Part shown: piece after piece, positions 1 through 7,649 of the stretch
Layout: the number at the start of each line of letters is the position of its first letter
Numbering within the stretch: the first letter of the stretch is position 1
Assembly: GCF_022811725.1 (NCBI RefSeq)
Contig: NZ_CP094527.1
Coordinates: 1,240,001-1,304,000 of the forward strand
Source of the DNA: Mucilaginibacter sp. SMC90
Lineage (GTDB): Bacteria; Bacteroidota; Bacteroidia; Sphingobacteriales; Sphingobacteriaceae
DNA: 64,000 nucleotides
Reading direction: 5' to 3'
Position numbers and translations under genes: made by a program
Notes under the pieces: model-generated
Seen by the model: the letters and a program-made list of their open reading frames with translations, nothing else
Told to the model about the DNA's origin: nothing
The model's database searches: none

Positions 1-149
1 GCGGTACGTAAGCGCGAGTTGGTGTTAACATCGCCGCCGCCGGCCTTTACAGCCATTACAATTTCCTTACCTAAACGGGTAAACTGCACTGCCATTTTGG
101 CCCAGCGCTTAAACTTTCTTTCTTTGCGGAATTCAAATGCTCTTCCCAT
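1..149 (-). CDS. YebC/PmpR-family protein, N-terminal part
   Basis: Partial gene running off the left edge; only the first 49 codons are visible, reading leftward from an ATG at 149. The protein opens MGRAFEFRKERKFKRWAKMA and continues with a segment containing FTRLGKEIVMAVKAGG, the N-terminal signature of the YebC/PmpR (TACO1-like) family. Members are cytoplasmic; some bind DNA as transcriptional regulators and some have been linked to translation of proline-rich stretches, so the exact role here is open. The Bacteroidota form typically starts MGRAFEFRK. No clear promoter box was found upstream. Confidence 0.85.
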   Translation of the reverse strand, partial: MGRAFEFRKERKFKRWAKMAVQFTRLGKEIVMAVKAGGGDVNTNSRLRT

Positions 150-257
150 GTTCTTTTAGTTCATTATTCTCGGTTGATGGTTCATGGATCAACCTTGTTG
201 TTTTACAAAGCTTTGCCTTATAAAGACAAGGCGGTAAATATAATATTTGTTTATAAA

Positions 258-304
258 AAGGCGGATAAAAACCTTTAACCTTTAACCTTTATCCTTTCGC
301 CTTT
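258..304. repeat. AACCTTT-type short tandem repeat
   Basis: A run of AACCTTT/CCTTTCGCC units between the YebC-type gene and the 3' end of the threonine dehydrogenase gene. The same units recur inside waaA near 18459-18523, so this is a dispersed low-complexity repeat of this genome. Confidence 0.5.
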
Positions 305-308
305 TACC

Positions 309-1262
309 TTAAATAATCGTCTTTAAATTTTCCAGCATATCGGCTACCATTTTAGGCAGGTCATATTCAAGTTTCCAACCCCAGTCGTTTTGAGCATAGC
401 TATCATCAATTGATTTTGGCCAGCTATCGGCAATGGCCTGGCGCGGATCATTTTCGCTGTAGCTGATCTCAAATTTAGGGATCAGTTTTTTGATCTCTGC
501 TGCCAGTTGCTCAGGCGTAAAGCTGATACCCGCAAGGTTATATGACGAGCGGATGCTGATCTTTTCGGCAGGGGCGTCCATCAAGCTGATGGTAGCCCTA
601 ATGGCATCGTCCATATACATCATGGGTAGTGCGGTGCCTTCGGCCAGGAAACTTTCATAGCTGCCGGTTTTTAAGGCATGGTGAAATATATGTACGGCAT
701 AATCGGTGGTGCCGCCGCCCGGATTAGCTTTCCAGCCTATGAGTCCCGGATAGCGGATGCTGCGTACATCAAGTCCATATTTATTAAAGTAATATTCGCA
801 CCAGCGTTCGCCGGCCAGTTTACTGAAACCATAAACTGTGTTAGGATCCATTACGCAATATTGCGGCGTGTTATGCTGCGGCGAATGCGGACCGAAAACA
901 GCTATGGAGCTTGGCCAGAAAACTTTATTTACCTTAAACTCAACCGCAAAATCAAGCACATGCAACAAGCCGGTCATGTTCAGGTCCCAGGCCATTTTAG
1001 GTTTTTGCTCACCCACGGCGGATAGTATGGCGGCTAAAAGGTAAACCTGTGTGGGGCGGTGTTTATCAAATATATGGTGCAGGTTATCTTTATCAAGCAC
1101 GTTGATCAATTCGAACGGCCCGGTGCTGCCGCGCATAGCATAAGTCGGGCTGTTGATATCTGAAGCTATTACTGCGTCGGCTCCGTGTATATTTCTCAAA
1201 GCCATTACCAGTTCGGTGCCGATCTGGCCATTGGCGCCTATCACTAAGATCTTTTCGCTCAT
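309..1262 (-). CDS. NAD-dependent epimerase/dehydratase, probable L-threonine 3-dehydrogenase (SDR type)
   Basis: A 317-residue extended short-chain dehydrogenase. The Rossmann motif GANGQIG is at residues 9-15 and the catalytic Tyr-Lys pair (YGFSK) at Y144/K148. The segment PGLIGWKANPGGGTTDYAV is characteristic of GalE-like L-threonine dehydrogenases of Bacteroidota, which oxidise L-threonine to 2-amino-3-ketobutyrate with NAD+ in the cytoplasm. This family differs from the zinc-dependent Tdh of E. coli. A -7 promoter box lies 20 bases before the ATG. The 2-amino-3-ketobutyrate CoA-ligase partner (kbl) is not in the window. A sugar-nucleotide epimerase role is the main alternative. Confidence 0.82.
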   Translation of the reverse strand: MSEKILVIGANGQIGTELVMALRNIHGADAVIASDINSPTYAMRGSTGPFELINVLDKDNLHHIFDKHRPTQVYLLAAILSAVGEQKPKMAWDLNMTGLLHVLDFAVEFKVNKVFWPSSIAVFGPHSPQHNTPQYCVMDPNTVYGFSKLAGERWCEYYFNKYGLDVRSIRYPGLIGWKANPGGGTTDYAVHIFHHALKTGSYESFLAEGTALPMMYMDDAIRATISLMDAPAEKISIRSSYNLAGISFTPEQLAAEIKKLIPKFEISYSENDPRQAIADSWPKSIDDSYAQNDWGWKLEYDLPKMVADMLENLKTII

Positions 1263-1282
1263 GCAATTTTGAGTTTACCGCG

Positions 1283-1290
1283 CAAAGGTA
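1283..1290 (-). promoter_or_regulatory. -7 box for the threonine dehydrogenase gene
   Basis: TACCTTTG on the minus strand, an 8/8 match to the Bacteroidota -7 consensus TAnnTTTG, 20 bases before the ATG at 1262. No clear -33 element is visible. Confidence 0.6.
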
Positions 1291-1568
1291 GGGTTTTTAA
1301 GTGAGTGGTTGATTGGGTTGGATTAGGTGAGTGGTTGTTTTTGGGATTACATCGATTGATTTTTGATTACACCGATTGATTTGTATTCTGAACCATGATT
1401 TTTAGGATTTAAGGATTGTCCAGATGTTGCCTGAACTCGAATTAAACGAATTGAGGAATTTTTAGAATTGGACTTTATTCTGATAATTCTCCAATCCTGA
1501 AAATGTTGATTCAGACAAACCACTCACTTAATCAACCCAATCAACCACTCACCTAAAAACAATCCCCA
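1290..1568. repeat. Nested inverted-repeat element
   Basis: Two arms containing GTGAGTGGTTGATTGGGTTG and its relatives (about 1294-1347 and 1517-1568) are inverted copies of each other. Between them (1387-1516) lies a second palindromic element that begins TCTGAACC and ends GATTCAGA, a family with other copies at 5806, 50829, 51051 and 54953. It therefore looks like one repeat inserted into another. No coding potential was seen. It fills the 439-base gap before asd. Confidence 0.65.
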
Positions 1569-1612
1569 TAAAAACCATAGACTTTATATTTTCACGATAC
1601 CGAAAAAATGTG

Positions 1613-1620
1613 CATATTTG
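1613..1620 (+). promoter_or_regulatory. Probable -7 box for asd
   Basis: CATATTTG, a 7/8 match to TAnnTTTG, 81 bases before the asd ATG. This would give a leader of about 75 nt. Confidence 0.35.
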
Positions 1621-1701
1621 AGGGTTTAACTTTTAAAACACATAATTAATTAAAAACAGGCGCTGTGAAGCAGCCTGATACATTTCAAAAACAATTTAAA
1701 A

Positions 1702-2709
1702 ATGAAAGTCGCAGTAGTAGGTGCTACAGGATTAGTAGGCACCAAAATGTTGCAGGTTCTTGCAGAACGCAACTTCCCCGTTACAGAATTAATTCCCGTA
1801 GCTTCAGAAAAAAGTATTGGTAAAGAAATTACTTTTAAGGGTAAGCAGTTTAAGGTGGTTTCTGTTGAGGATGCGATTAAGATGAAGCCGGACGTAGCAA
1901 TTTTCTCGGCCGGCGGAAGCACTTCATTACAGCAAGCTCCTTTATTTGCAGCTGCTGGTACAACTGTTATTGATAATTCATCGGCATGGCGCATGGACCC
2001 AACCAAAAAACTGGTTGTGCCCGAAGTAAATGCTGATGTGCTTACTGCCGAAGATAAGATCATCGCTAACCCAAATTGCTCAACTATACAAATGGTAGTG
2101 GCTTTAAAACCGCTGCACGATAAATATAAAATTAAAAGGGTGGTAGTTTCAACCTACCAATCTGTTACCGGCACTGGCGTTAAAGCTGTTGATCAGCTGT
2201 TTAACGAACGTAAAGGCATCGACGGACCGAAAGTTTACCCTTACACTATCGATTTAAACGTGATCCCGCAGATTGATGTATTTACCGAAAACGGTTATAC
2301 TAAAGAGGAAATGAAAATGATCCTCGAAACCAAAAAGATCATGGGTGATGACAGCATCAAAGTAACTGCTACTACTGTGCGTATCCCGGTTATGGGTGGT
2401 CACTCTGAGTCGGTTAACATTGAGTTTGCTAACGATTTTGACCTGGCCGAAGTGCGTGAGTTATTGGCTAACGCGCCGGGCATTGTTGTGGTTGATGATA
2501 CTGCTAACCTGAAATACCCAATGCCGCTTGATGCGCATGACAAAGATGAGGTTTTTGTAGGCCGTATCCGCCGCGATGAAACTCAGGATAATACTCTTAA
2601 CTGCTGGATAGTGTCTGACAACCTGCGTAAAGGTGCAGCTACCAATGCCGTGCAGATTGCTGAATACCTTGCTGCTCAGCATTTGATCGGTCAGCCGGTT
2701 GAGGCGTAA
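1702..2709 (+). CDS. asd: Aspartate-semialdehyde dehydrogenase
   Basis: Cytoplasmic NADPH-dependent enzyme that reduces aspartyl-4-phosphate to aspartate semialdehyde, the branch point to lysine/diaminopimelate, threonine and methionine. The 335 residues match the family length. The nucleotide-binding motif GATGLVG is at residues 7-13, and the catalytic cysteine C126 sits in NPNCSTIQM. The segment RIPVMGGHSESVN, which carries substrate-binding residues, lies in the C-terminal half. It stands alone, flanked by a repeat element upstream and a hairpin terminator downstream. Assignment is firm. Confidence 0.96.
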   Translation: MKVAVVGATGLVGTKMLQVLAERNFPVTELIPVASEKSIGKEITFKGKQFKVVSVEDAIKMKPDVAIFSAGGSTSLQQAPLFAAAGTTVIDNSSAWRMDPTKKLVVPEVNADVLTAEDKIIANPNCSTIQMVVALKPLHDKYKIKRVVVSTYQSVTGTGVKAVDQLFNERKGIDGPKVYPYTIDLNVIPQIDVFTENGYTKEEMKMILETKKIMGDDSIKVTATTVRIPVMGGHSESVNIEFANDFDLAEVRELLANAPGIVVVDDTANLKYPMPLDAHDKDEVFVGRIRRDETQDNTLNCWIVSDNLRKGAATNAVQIAEYLAAQHLIGQPVEA

Positions 2710-2737
2710 ACAGAATATTTCTTTTCAAAAGAATAGT

Positions 2738-2770
2738 ATAGGGATAGTCATTTGATTATCCCTATTTTTA
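2738..2770 (+). terminator. Rho-independent terminator after asd
   Basis: The inverted repeat ATAGGGATA/TATCCCTAT (2738-2746 and 2757-2765) is followed directly by a T run, 30 bases after the asd stop codon. Confidence 0.7.
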
Positions 2771-2787
2771 TGTAGTAATATTTTGTT

Positions 2788-3570
2788 ATGAGAACCTTAA
2801 GCCTGATTGCTCTTTTCTGTTTTATTGCAACCATTAAACTTGTTGCCCAAACACCACAGGCTGTTGAGGCCGATCTGCTGAAATCATTTAAAAAGATTGA
2901 ATATTGGGATGATCAGCAAAATAAAGGAGTTGACGGTGCAAGTGAATCATTAGGTGATGCTAATGACGAATTTGGAAATAAACTGAAAAAGTATGCAGAA
3001 ACCTACCCGGCCTCCATTAACATGCCTTTCAACTCGCTTAAAAAAGCACAGCTTGATATCTTAACATCGGCGGATGGTTTGTTCAGGATCTACTCGTGGG
3101 AAACCTGGCAGGGAGGTACCATGCGCGATTTTTCCAATGTACTGCAATATAAAGCTGGAGCTAAAACAAAGTCTGTGCTGCTAACCGGCAGTCAGGAAAC
3201 TTACATCCCGTTTTACAGTAACCTGTATACTTTTAAGTCGGGTGATAAAACTTACTATTTGGGTATCTATGGCACTATATATTCGGGTAAAGATGCGGGT
3301 ACAGGCATCAGGGTTTTTGATATCGAAAACGGGATGCTTAATGATGATGCGAAGATCATCAAAACAGGGTCGGGGTTGAAAAGTAAGATCTACTATGACT
3401 ACGATTTTTTTTCGGTAGTTGATATCCCTTTTGAAAAACGCCCGACTATCACTTTTGATCAGGCTACGCAAACTATACGGATACCTTTGGTGAATGCCAA
3501 AGCACAGGTAACCTCTAAATTCATTAATTACAAATTTAACGGCCAATACTTTGAAAAAATAAAAAGCTAA
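2788..3570 (+). CDS. Secreted protein of unknown function, paralog 1
   Basis: A 260-residue protein with an N-terminal signal peptide (about residues 1-21, hydrophobic core then a VAQ-type cleavage site). The mature part starts TPQAVEADLLKSFKKIEYW. It resembles the product of the next gene along its whole length, including the segments SADGLFRIYSW, FDNVLQYK-like and IRxPLVNAKxQVT near the C-terminus. It is probably periplasmic. I do not recognise the family. There is no lipobox cysteine, no transmembrane segment after the signal and no obvious catalytic motif. It is separated from its paralog by 72 bases, so the pair probably arose by tandem duplication. Confidence 0.75.
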   Translation: MRTLSLIALFCFIATIKLVAQTPQAVEADLLKSFKKIEYWDDQQNKGVDGASESLGDANDEFGNKLKKYAETYPASINMPFNSLKKAQLDILTSADGLFRIYSWETWQGGTMRDFSNVLQYKAGAKTKSVLLTGSQETYIPFYSNLYTFKSGDKTYYLGIYGTIYSGKDAGTGIRVFDIENGMLNDDAKIIKTGSGLKSKIYYDYDFFSVVDIPFEKRPTITFDQATQTIRIPLVNAKAQVTSKFINYKFNGQYFEKIKS

Positions 3571-3642
3571 TAAACAAGCAACTGAAAGCGATTTACTACG
3601 AATATCCGCCCGATTTGCTTTTTTTGCGTATCTTGTTTACCG

Positions 3643-4425
3643 ATGAAAACCTTTAAGTTAATAATTGTTTTCTGCTGCTGTTTTTACTCAGCAAATTTGT
3701 TTGCTCAAAGTCCGCAGGCTATTGAAACCGATCTGCTAAGGATCTTTAAAAGGGTAAACTACTATGGCTCCCACAAAAAAGAGTGGAAGGCTGTTGATTC
3801 GTTAGAAAAAATGAACAAGATCTTTGGCTTTAAGCTAAAGTATTATACCTCTAAATATCCTGAAACCATTAACTACCCTTTTACCGAATTGGTTAAAGAA
3901 CGGGTAGTGATCGCTACATCTGCCGATGGTTTATTTCGCACCTATTCATGGGATACCAAATTAGGCAGCACCGGGTATGATTTTGATAATGTTTTACAAT
4001 ACAAGGTTGGCGGTAAGGTATTTTCTTCTTTAAAAATGGATTCGGTAGGGAAAAAACATAACCCGGTTTACTGGTATTCCAAGCTTTATACGCTGAAAGG
4101 CAATAACAAGGTTTATTATCTGGCGGCCTATAATTCGGTACGTTCAAGTACCGATGCAACGCAGGGGATCCAGTTTTTTGCTATTGAGAATGGTAAATTG
4201 AATGGAGTGGTGTTATTGGTTAAAACGCCCACAGGTTTGCATAGCAAGCTGTATTTTGATTACAATTTCCTGTCGGTGGTTAATATGAAGGTGATCCCGA
4301 CTATTTATTATGATGCTAAAACACAAACCATCCATAGTCCGTTAGTTAATGCAAAACGACAGGTTACCCGCGACTATATCTTGTATAAATTTACAGGTAA
4401 GTATTTTGAACGGGTAAAAAATTAA
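3643..4425 (+). CDS. Secreted protein of unknown function, paralog 2
   Basis: A 260-residue protein, the tandem paralog of the gene just upstream and identical to it in length. The signal peptide spans about residues 1-21 and the mature N-terminus is SPQAIETDLLRIFKRVNYYG. Shared landmarks are TSADGLFRTYSWD, DNVLQYK and LVNAKRQVT. The two proteins differ mostly in the central region, which suggests divergence after duplication. Its TAA stop codon forms the first bases of the -7 promoter box of the LysR gene that follows. Function unknown. Confidence 0.75.
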   Translation: MKTFKLIIVFCCCFYSANLFAQSPQAIETDLLRIFKRVNYYGSHKKEWKAVDSLEKMNKIFGFKLKYYTSKYPETINYPFTELVKERVVIATSADGLFRTYSWDTKLGSTGYDFDNVLQYKVGGKVFSSLKMDSVGKKHNPVYWYSKLYTLKGNNKVYYLAAYNSVRSSTDATQGIQFFAIENGKLNGVVLLVKTPTGLHSKLYFDYNFLSVVNMKVIPTIYYDAKTQTIHSPLVNAKRQVTRDYILYKFTGKYFERVKN

Positions 4426-4430
4426 CTTTG
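4423..4430 (+). promoter_or_regulatory. -7 box for the LysR regulator gene, overlapping a stop codon
   Basis: TAACTTTG is an 8/8 match to TAnnTTTG. Its first three bases are the stop codon of the preceding gene, and the LysR ATG begins only 4 bases after it. Transcription would begin at or next to the start codon, implying a leaderless or almost leaderless message. TTTG at 4405-4408 is a poor -33 candidate because the spacer is only 14 bases. Confidence 0.5.
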
Positions 4431-4434
4431 CCCG

Positions 4435-5334
4435 ATGATCTCTTTCGCCCACCGTGTTTTTATGGAAGTTGCCGCCAACCTGAGTTTCAGTAAGGCTGCT
4501 CAGGTGCTGTTTATTACGCAGCCGGCTATCAGCAAGCACGTCAAAGCTTTAGAAGATCAGTACAAAGTGCCCCTATTTGAACGTAAGGGCAATAGCATTT
4601 TATTAACCGAAGCTGGTAATAAATTAAATGAATATCTGCAGCAGGCAACAGAAATTGAACGAAAGGTAGAATATGACCTTTCGGTATTAAGTAACCTTTC
4701 ACAAGCTGCCGGGCATTTACGGCTGGGTGCAAGTACAACTATTGCCTTGTATATTTTACCATCGATACTTTCGGGTTTTCAACGCGAGTACGCCAATGTT
4801 GACGTTCAATTGGTAAACCGTAACAGCGAGTATATCCTGAACGCCTTGCTTAATCATGAAGTTGATATTGGTATTATTGAAGTTGATAATAAGCTCACCA
4901 CAGTATCATACAAACCTTTTATGAGCGATGAGGTGATACCGGTTTGTTCGGCTAAAAGTCCGCTGGCAGGTAAATCATTAACGTTAAAGCAGTTTGTAAA
5001 AACACCTTTAGCAGTACGTGAACGGGGATCTGGTACATTAAATGCAGTTTTAAAAGCTCTTTCGCCTTTGCACATTAAGCCGGCCGATCTATCCGTAAAG
5101 ATCCGGCTGGGTGGCACCGAAGCTTTAAAAAACTTCCTGCTTGCCGATCAGTGTCTCGGCTTTATGCCGCGTCCGTCAATTATCCGTCAACTTGCCGAAG
5201 GCGACCTGGTTGAGGTGCCTGTTGAAGGCTTGAAAATAACCCGTGATTTTTTCTTTATTCGCCGCAAGGGAACGGAGGATTACGGACTGACAAGCAATTT
5301 TATCAATTTTGCGTTGCAGCATATTGAGGGGTAA
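4435..5334 (+). CDS. LysR-family transcriptional regulator
   Basis: A 299-residue DNA-binding regulator of usual family length. The N-terminal winged helix-turn-helix (about residues 3-60) contains NLSFSKAAQVLFITQPAISK, the classic LysR helix-turn-helix. The rest is the periplasmic-binding-protein-like effector domain, which starts around residue 90 (GHLRLGASTTIALYILP) and recalls the CysB/CbbR branch. The effector and targets cannot be told. It is transcribed in the same direction as its neighbours and not divergently from a likely target, so a target gene is not obvious. The start fits the family N-terminus. Confidence 0.9.
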   Translation: MISFAHRVFMEVAANLSFSKAAQVLFITQPAISKHVKALEDQYKVPLFERKGNSILLTEAGNKLNEYLQQATEIERKVEYDLSVLSNLSQAAGHLRLGASTTIALYILPSILSGFQREYANVDVQLVNRNSEYILNALLNHEVDIGIIEVDNKLTTVSYKPFMSDEVIPVCSAKSPLAGKSLTLKQFVKTPLAVRERGSGTLNAVLKALSPLHIKPADLSVKIRLGGTEALKNFLLADQCLGFMPRPSIIRQLAEGDLVEVPVEGLKITRDFFFIRRKGTEDYGLTSNFINFALQHIEG

Positions 5335-5354
5335 TGCTGTTTTAATTTCAACCG

Positions 5355-5792
5355 ATGCCTATTAAGATATATTCGACTGATAAGATTGAAATAGAAAAAG
5401 CAGTTCTTTATTGGATTGAATTGTTGGCGGAGGGAAAATACGATGAAGCTTATCTGTTAACTCTTCATGATCCCTATTATCAATGGAGCCCGGCAGACAT
5501 CAAAAGTGTAATTAACGGATATGGATTACCAGATGAAATGCTGAAAGAAAAATATAGAGTTACGGCTCCCGATACCGCAATAATCAATAGCAATATCCAT
5601 CCCTATAAGGGCATTGAGTTATATGATGATTCGGCAAAAAGACGCCATAGCTTGCATAGTATGACTATAATAGGGGATGTTTGTTATGATTTACCAATAA
5701 ATGGCGAATGGAGCGATCTCTCCGTCACATTCAAGATCTTACAAAAAGATAACTTTATAATGCTCGAATTAAATGAAATTCATGTTTTTTAA
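5355..5792 (+). CDS. Small protein of unknown function
   Basis: A 145-residue cytoplasmic protein without signal peptide or membrane segment. It has an N-terminal helical part (IEKAVLYWIELLAEGKYDEA), a WSPADIKSVINGYG segment and a beta-rich C-terminus (HSMTIIGDVCYDLPIN, VTFKILQKDNFIMLELNEIHVF). The layout recalls NTF2-like folds or orphan immunity-type proteins, but no family is recognised. It lies 20 bases after the LysR gene and may be cotranscribed with it. A palindromic repeat follows. Confidence 0.6.
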   Translation: MPIKIYSTDKIEIEKAVLYWIELLAEGKYDEAYLLTLHDPYYQWSPADIKSVINGYGLPDEMLKEKYRVTAPDTAIINSNIHPYKGIELYDDSAKRRHSLHSMTIIGDVCYDLPINGEWSDLSVTFKILQKDNFIMLELNEIHVF

Positions 5793-5805
5793 AGCTTGAT
5801 CAATT

Positions 5806-5905
5806 TCTGAACCGGGATTTTATAGGATTTTTAGGATTGGCCGGATTTTACGGTCAAGCCAAAGAAAATCCTGTTAATCCTAAAAATCTCCCCAAATCCC
5901 GGTTA
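5806..5905. repeat. TCTGAACC-family palindromic repeat
   Basis: Starts TCTGAACCGGGATTT and ends AAATCCCGGTT, with internal complementary AGGATT/AATCCT segments, so it can fold into a long hairpin. It ends inside the promoter of the CrtD-like gene. Other copies lie at 1387, 50829, 51051 and 54953. Confidence 0.7.
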
Positions 5906-5911
5906 TCTTTA
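5904..5911 (+). promoter_or_regulatory. Probable -7 box for the CrtD-like gene
   Basis: TATCTTTA, a 7/8 match to TAnnTTTG, formed at the edge of the palindromic repeat and only 5 bases before the ATG at 5917. This implies an almost leaderless transcript. Confidence 0.45.
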
Positions 5912-5916
5912 CCCTC

Positions 5917-7389
5917 ATGCCATCCTCCAAAAAAGCTTTAATTATCGGTGCCGGTATAGCCGGAATAGCCAACGCTATTAGGTTGGCGGTTAAAGGTTAC
6001 CATGTTGAGGTTTATGAGGCTAATGGTTATCCCGGTGGTAAGCTGAGCCAGTTTGAGCAGGAAGGTTACCGTTTTGATGCCGGGCCAAGCCTGTTTACAA
6101 TGCCGCAATACGTTGACGAGCTTTTTGAGCTGGCCGGTAAAAATCCTTCCGATTATTTCAGGTACCAAAAGCTGGATGCCGTTTGCAGGTACTTTTATGA
6201 AGATGGCACCCGGTTAACCGCTTATGCAGATGTTGATAAGTTTGGTAAAGAGGTGCAGACACAAACCGGAGAGCCTGCCGGGTCTGTGAACCAATATCTT
6301 GCAAATAGCAGGCGGATCTACGATATTACGAATCATGTTTTTTTGGAGCGTTCGCTGCACCGGCTTAAAACATATCTGCGTTGGGATACATTTAAATCAA
6401 TATTAAAATTTGGAAAGATAGATGTCTTCCGCAGCATGCATAAGGCCAACCAAGGCTTTTTTAAAGATAGGCGGATAGTGCAGTTTTTTGACAGATATGC
6501 AACTTACAACGGTTCAAATCCTTACAGCGCACCGGCTACGCTAAACGTGATCCCGCATCTTGAACAACATTTTGGTGCTTATTTTCCGGAGGGGGGTATG
6601 TACAGCATTGCTTTTACCTTGGTGCAGCTGGCCGAATCATTAGGCGTTAAATTTCATTACAACAACCCGGTTACCGAGATTATTTTGAAAGAAAGAACGG
6701 TAACAGGAATTAAAGTCAAAGATGAAATATTTGAGGCTGATATCGTAGTATCCAACGTGGATGTCTGGTTCACTTATCATAAGTTACTTAATGCCCATCC
6801 CAAACTTCACCCTAAAAAAATCCTAAGCCAGGAAAGAAGCAGTTCTGCACTGATATTTTATTGGGGAATCCGGGGCCAGTTTAAGGAACTCGATTTACAT
6901 AATATTTTTTTCAGCGCCGATTATGATGCGGAGTTTGATCATATCTGGCAAAAGAAAAACATATATCAGGATCCTACTGTTTACCTCAATATTAGTTCAA
7001 AATATAAACCGGATGATGCGCCCAACGGTTGCGAAAACTGGTTTGTGATGATCAATGTGCCCGCTAATACCGGGCAGGATTGGGACGTGCTGATAGCTGA
7101 AGCGAGGAATAATATATTGAACAAGTTAAATCGCCTGCTGGGTAAAGATATTGGCGGGATGATAGCTAATGAAAGCATTCTTGATCCGGGGAGTATAGAA
7201 AGCCGGACATCCTCATACCAGGGCTCACTTTATGGTACCAGTTCCAATAGTCAGTTTGCTGCATTTTTGAGGCATGCTAATAAATCATCGAAAATAAAGG
7301 GTTTACATTTTTGCGGTGGAAGTGTGCATCCGGGTGGAGGGATTCCACTTTGTTTGCTATCTGCAAAAATTGTGAGCGATCTGGTTTAA
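5917..7389 (+). CDS. crtD: Carotenoid desaturase, probably 1-hydroxycarotenoid 3,4-desaturase (CrtD-like)
   Basis: A 490-residue FAD-dependent desaturase of the CrtI/CrtD family. The dinucleotide-binding motif GAGIAGIANAIRL is near residues 11-23, followed by YEANGYPGGKLSQF. The C-terminal family signature is GLHFCGGSVHPGGGIPL. The segment FDAGPSLFTMPQYVDELFEL matches what I recall of Bacteroidota CrtD more than CrtI, which usually has GPSWYWMPD there. CrtD introduces the 3',4' double bond into 1'-hydroxylated carotenoids such as the precursor of flexixanthin. The remaining carotenoid genes lie 5 kb away on the other strand. Phytoene desaturase (CrtI) is the main alternative. Confidence 0.78.
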   Translation: MPSSKKALIIGAGIAGIANAIRLAVKGYHVEVYEANGYPGGKLSQFEQEGYRFDAGPSLFTMPQYVDELFELAGKNPSDYFRYQKLDAVCRYFYEDGTRLTAYADVDKFGKEVQTQTGEPAGSVNQYLANSRRIYDITNHVFLERSLHRLKTYLRWDTFKSILKFGKIDVFRSMHKANQGFFKDRRIVQFFDRYATYNGSNPYSAPATLNVIPHLEQHFGAYFPEGGMYSIAFTLVQLAESLGVKFHYNNPVTEIILKERTVTGIKVKDEIFEADIVVSNVDVWFTYHKLLNAHPKLHPKKILSQERSSSALIFYWGIRGQFKELDLHNIFFSADYDAEFDHIWQKKNIYQDPTVYLNISSKYKPDDAPNGCENWFVMINVPANTGQDWDVLIAEARNNILNKLNRLLGKDIGGMIANESILDPGSIESRTSSYQGSLYGTSSNSQFAAFLRHANKSSKIKGLHFCGGSVHPGGGIPLCLLSAKIVSDLV

Positions 7390-7488
7390 TTCAAAATGCA
7401 GGGCCGCGTTACACGCGTATCCCAAATGCTTATAAAACGACTTTTTCTGTTTGAAAATGCATGTGATGTGTCTATACGTAAAAGAGGC

Positions 7489-7517
7489 TTTGAAGAGAAT
7501 TAAATAGTCTCTTCAAA
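7489..7517. other. Hairpin downstream of the CrtD-like gene
   Basis: The perfect 10-base inverted repeat TTTGAAGAGA/TCTCTTCAAA with a 9-base spacer, about 100 bases after the stop codon. It has no T run, so it may be an mRNA 3'-end structure or a weak terminator. The rest of the 7390-7649 gap holds only a 35-codon open frame (7396-7503) with no recognisable features. Confidence 0.35.
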
Positions 7518-7649
7518 TGATAAATACATAATTTGAACGAAAGATAATTTTACCAATTATTTTACAGATATTGCGGCGCTGATGCAATGTGGCCTGTAAA
7601 CCAGTGTGCTATGAATTGTTTCGGTGAACAGAACCAATTATAACGAGAT

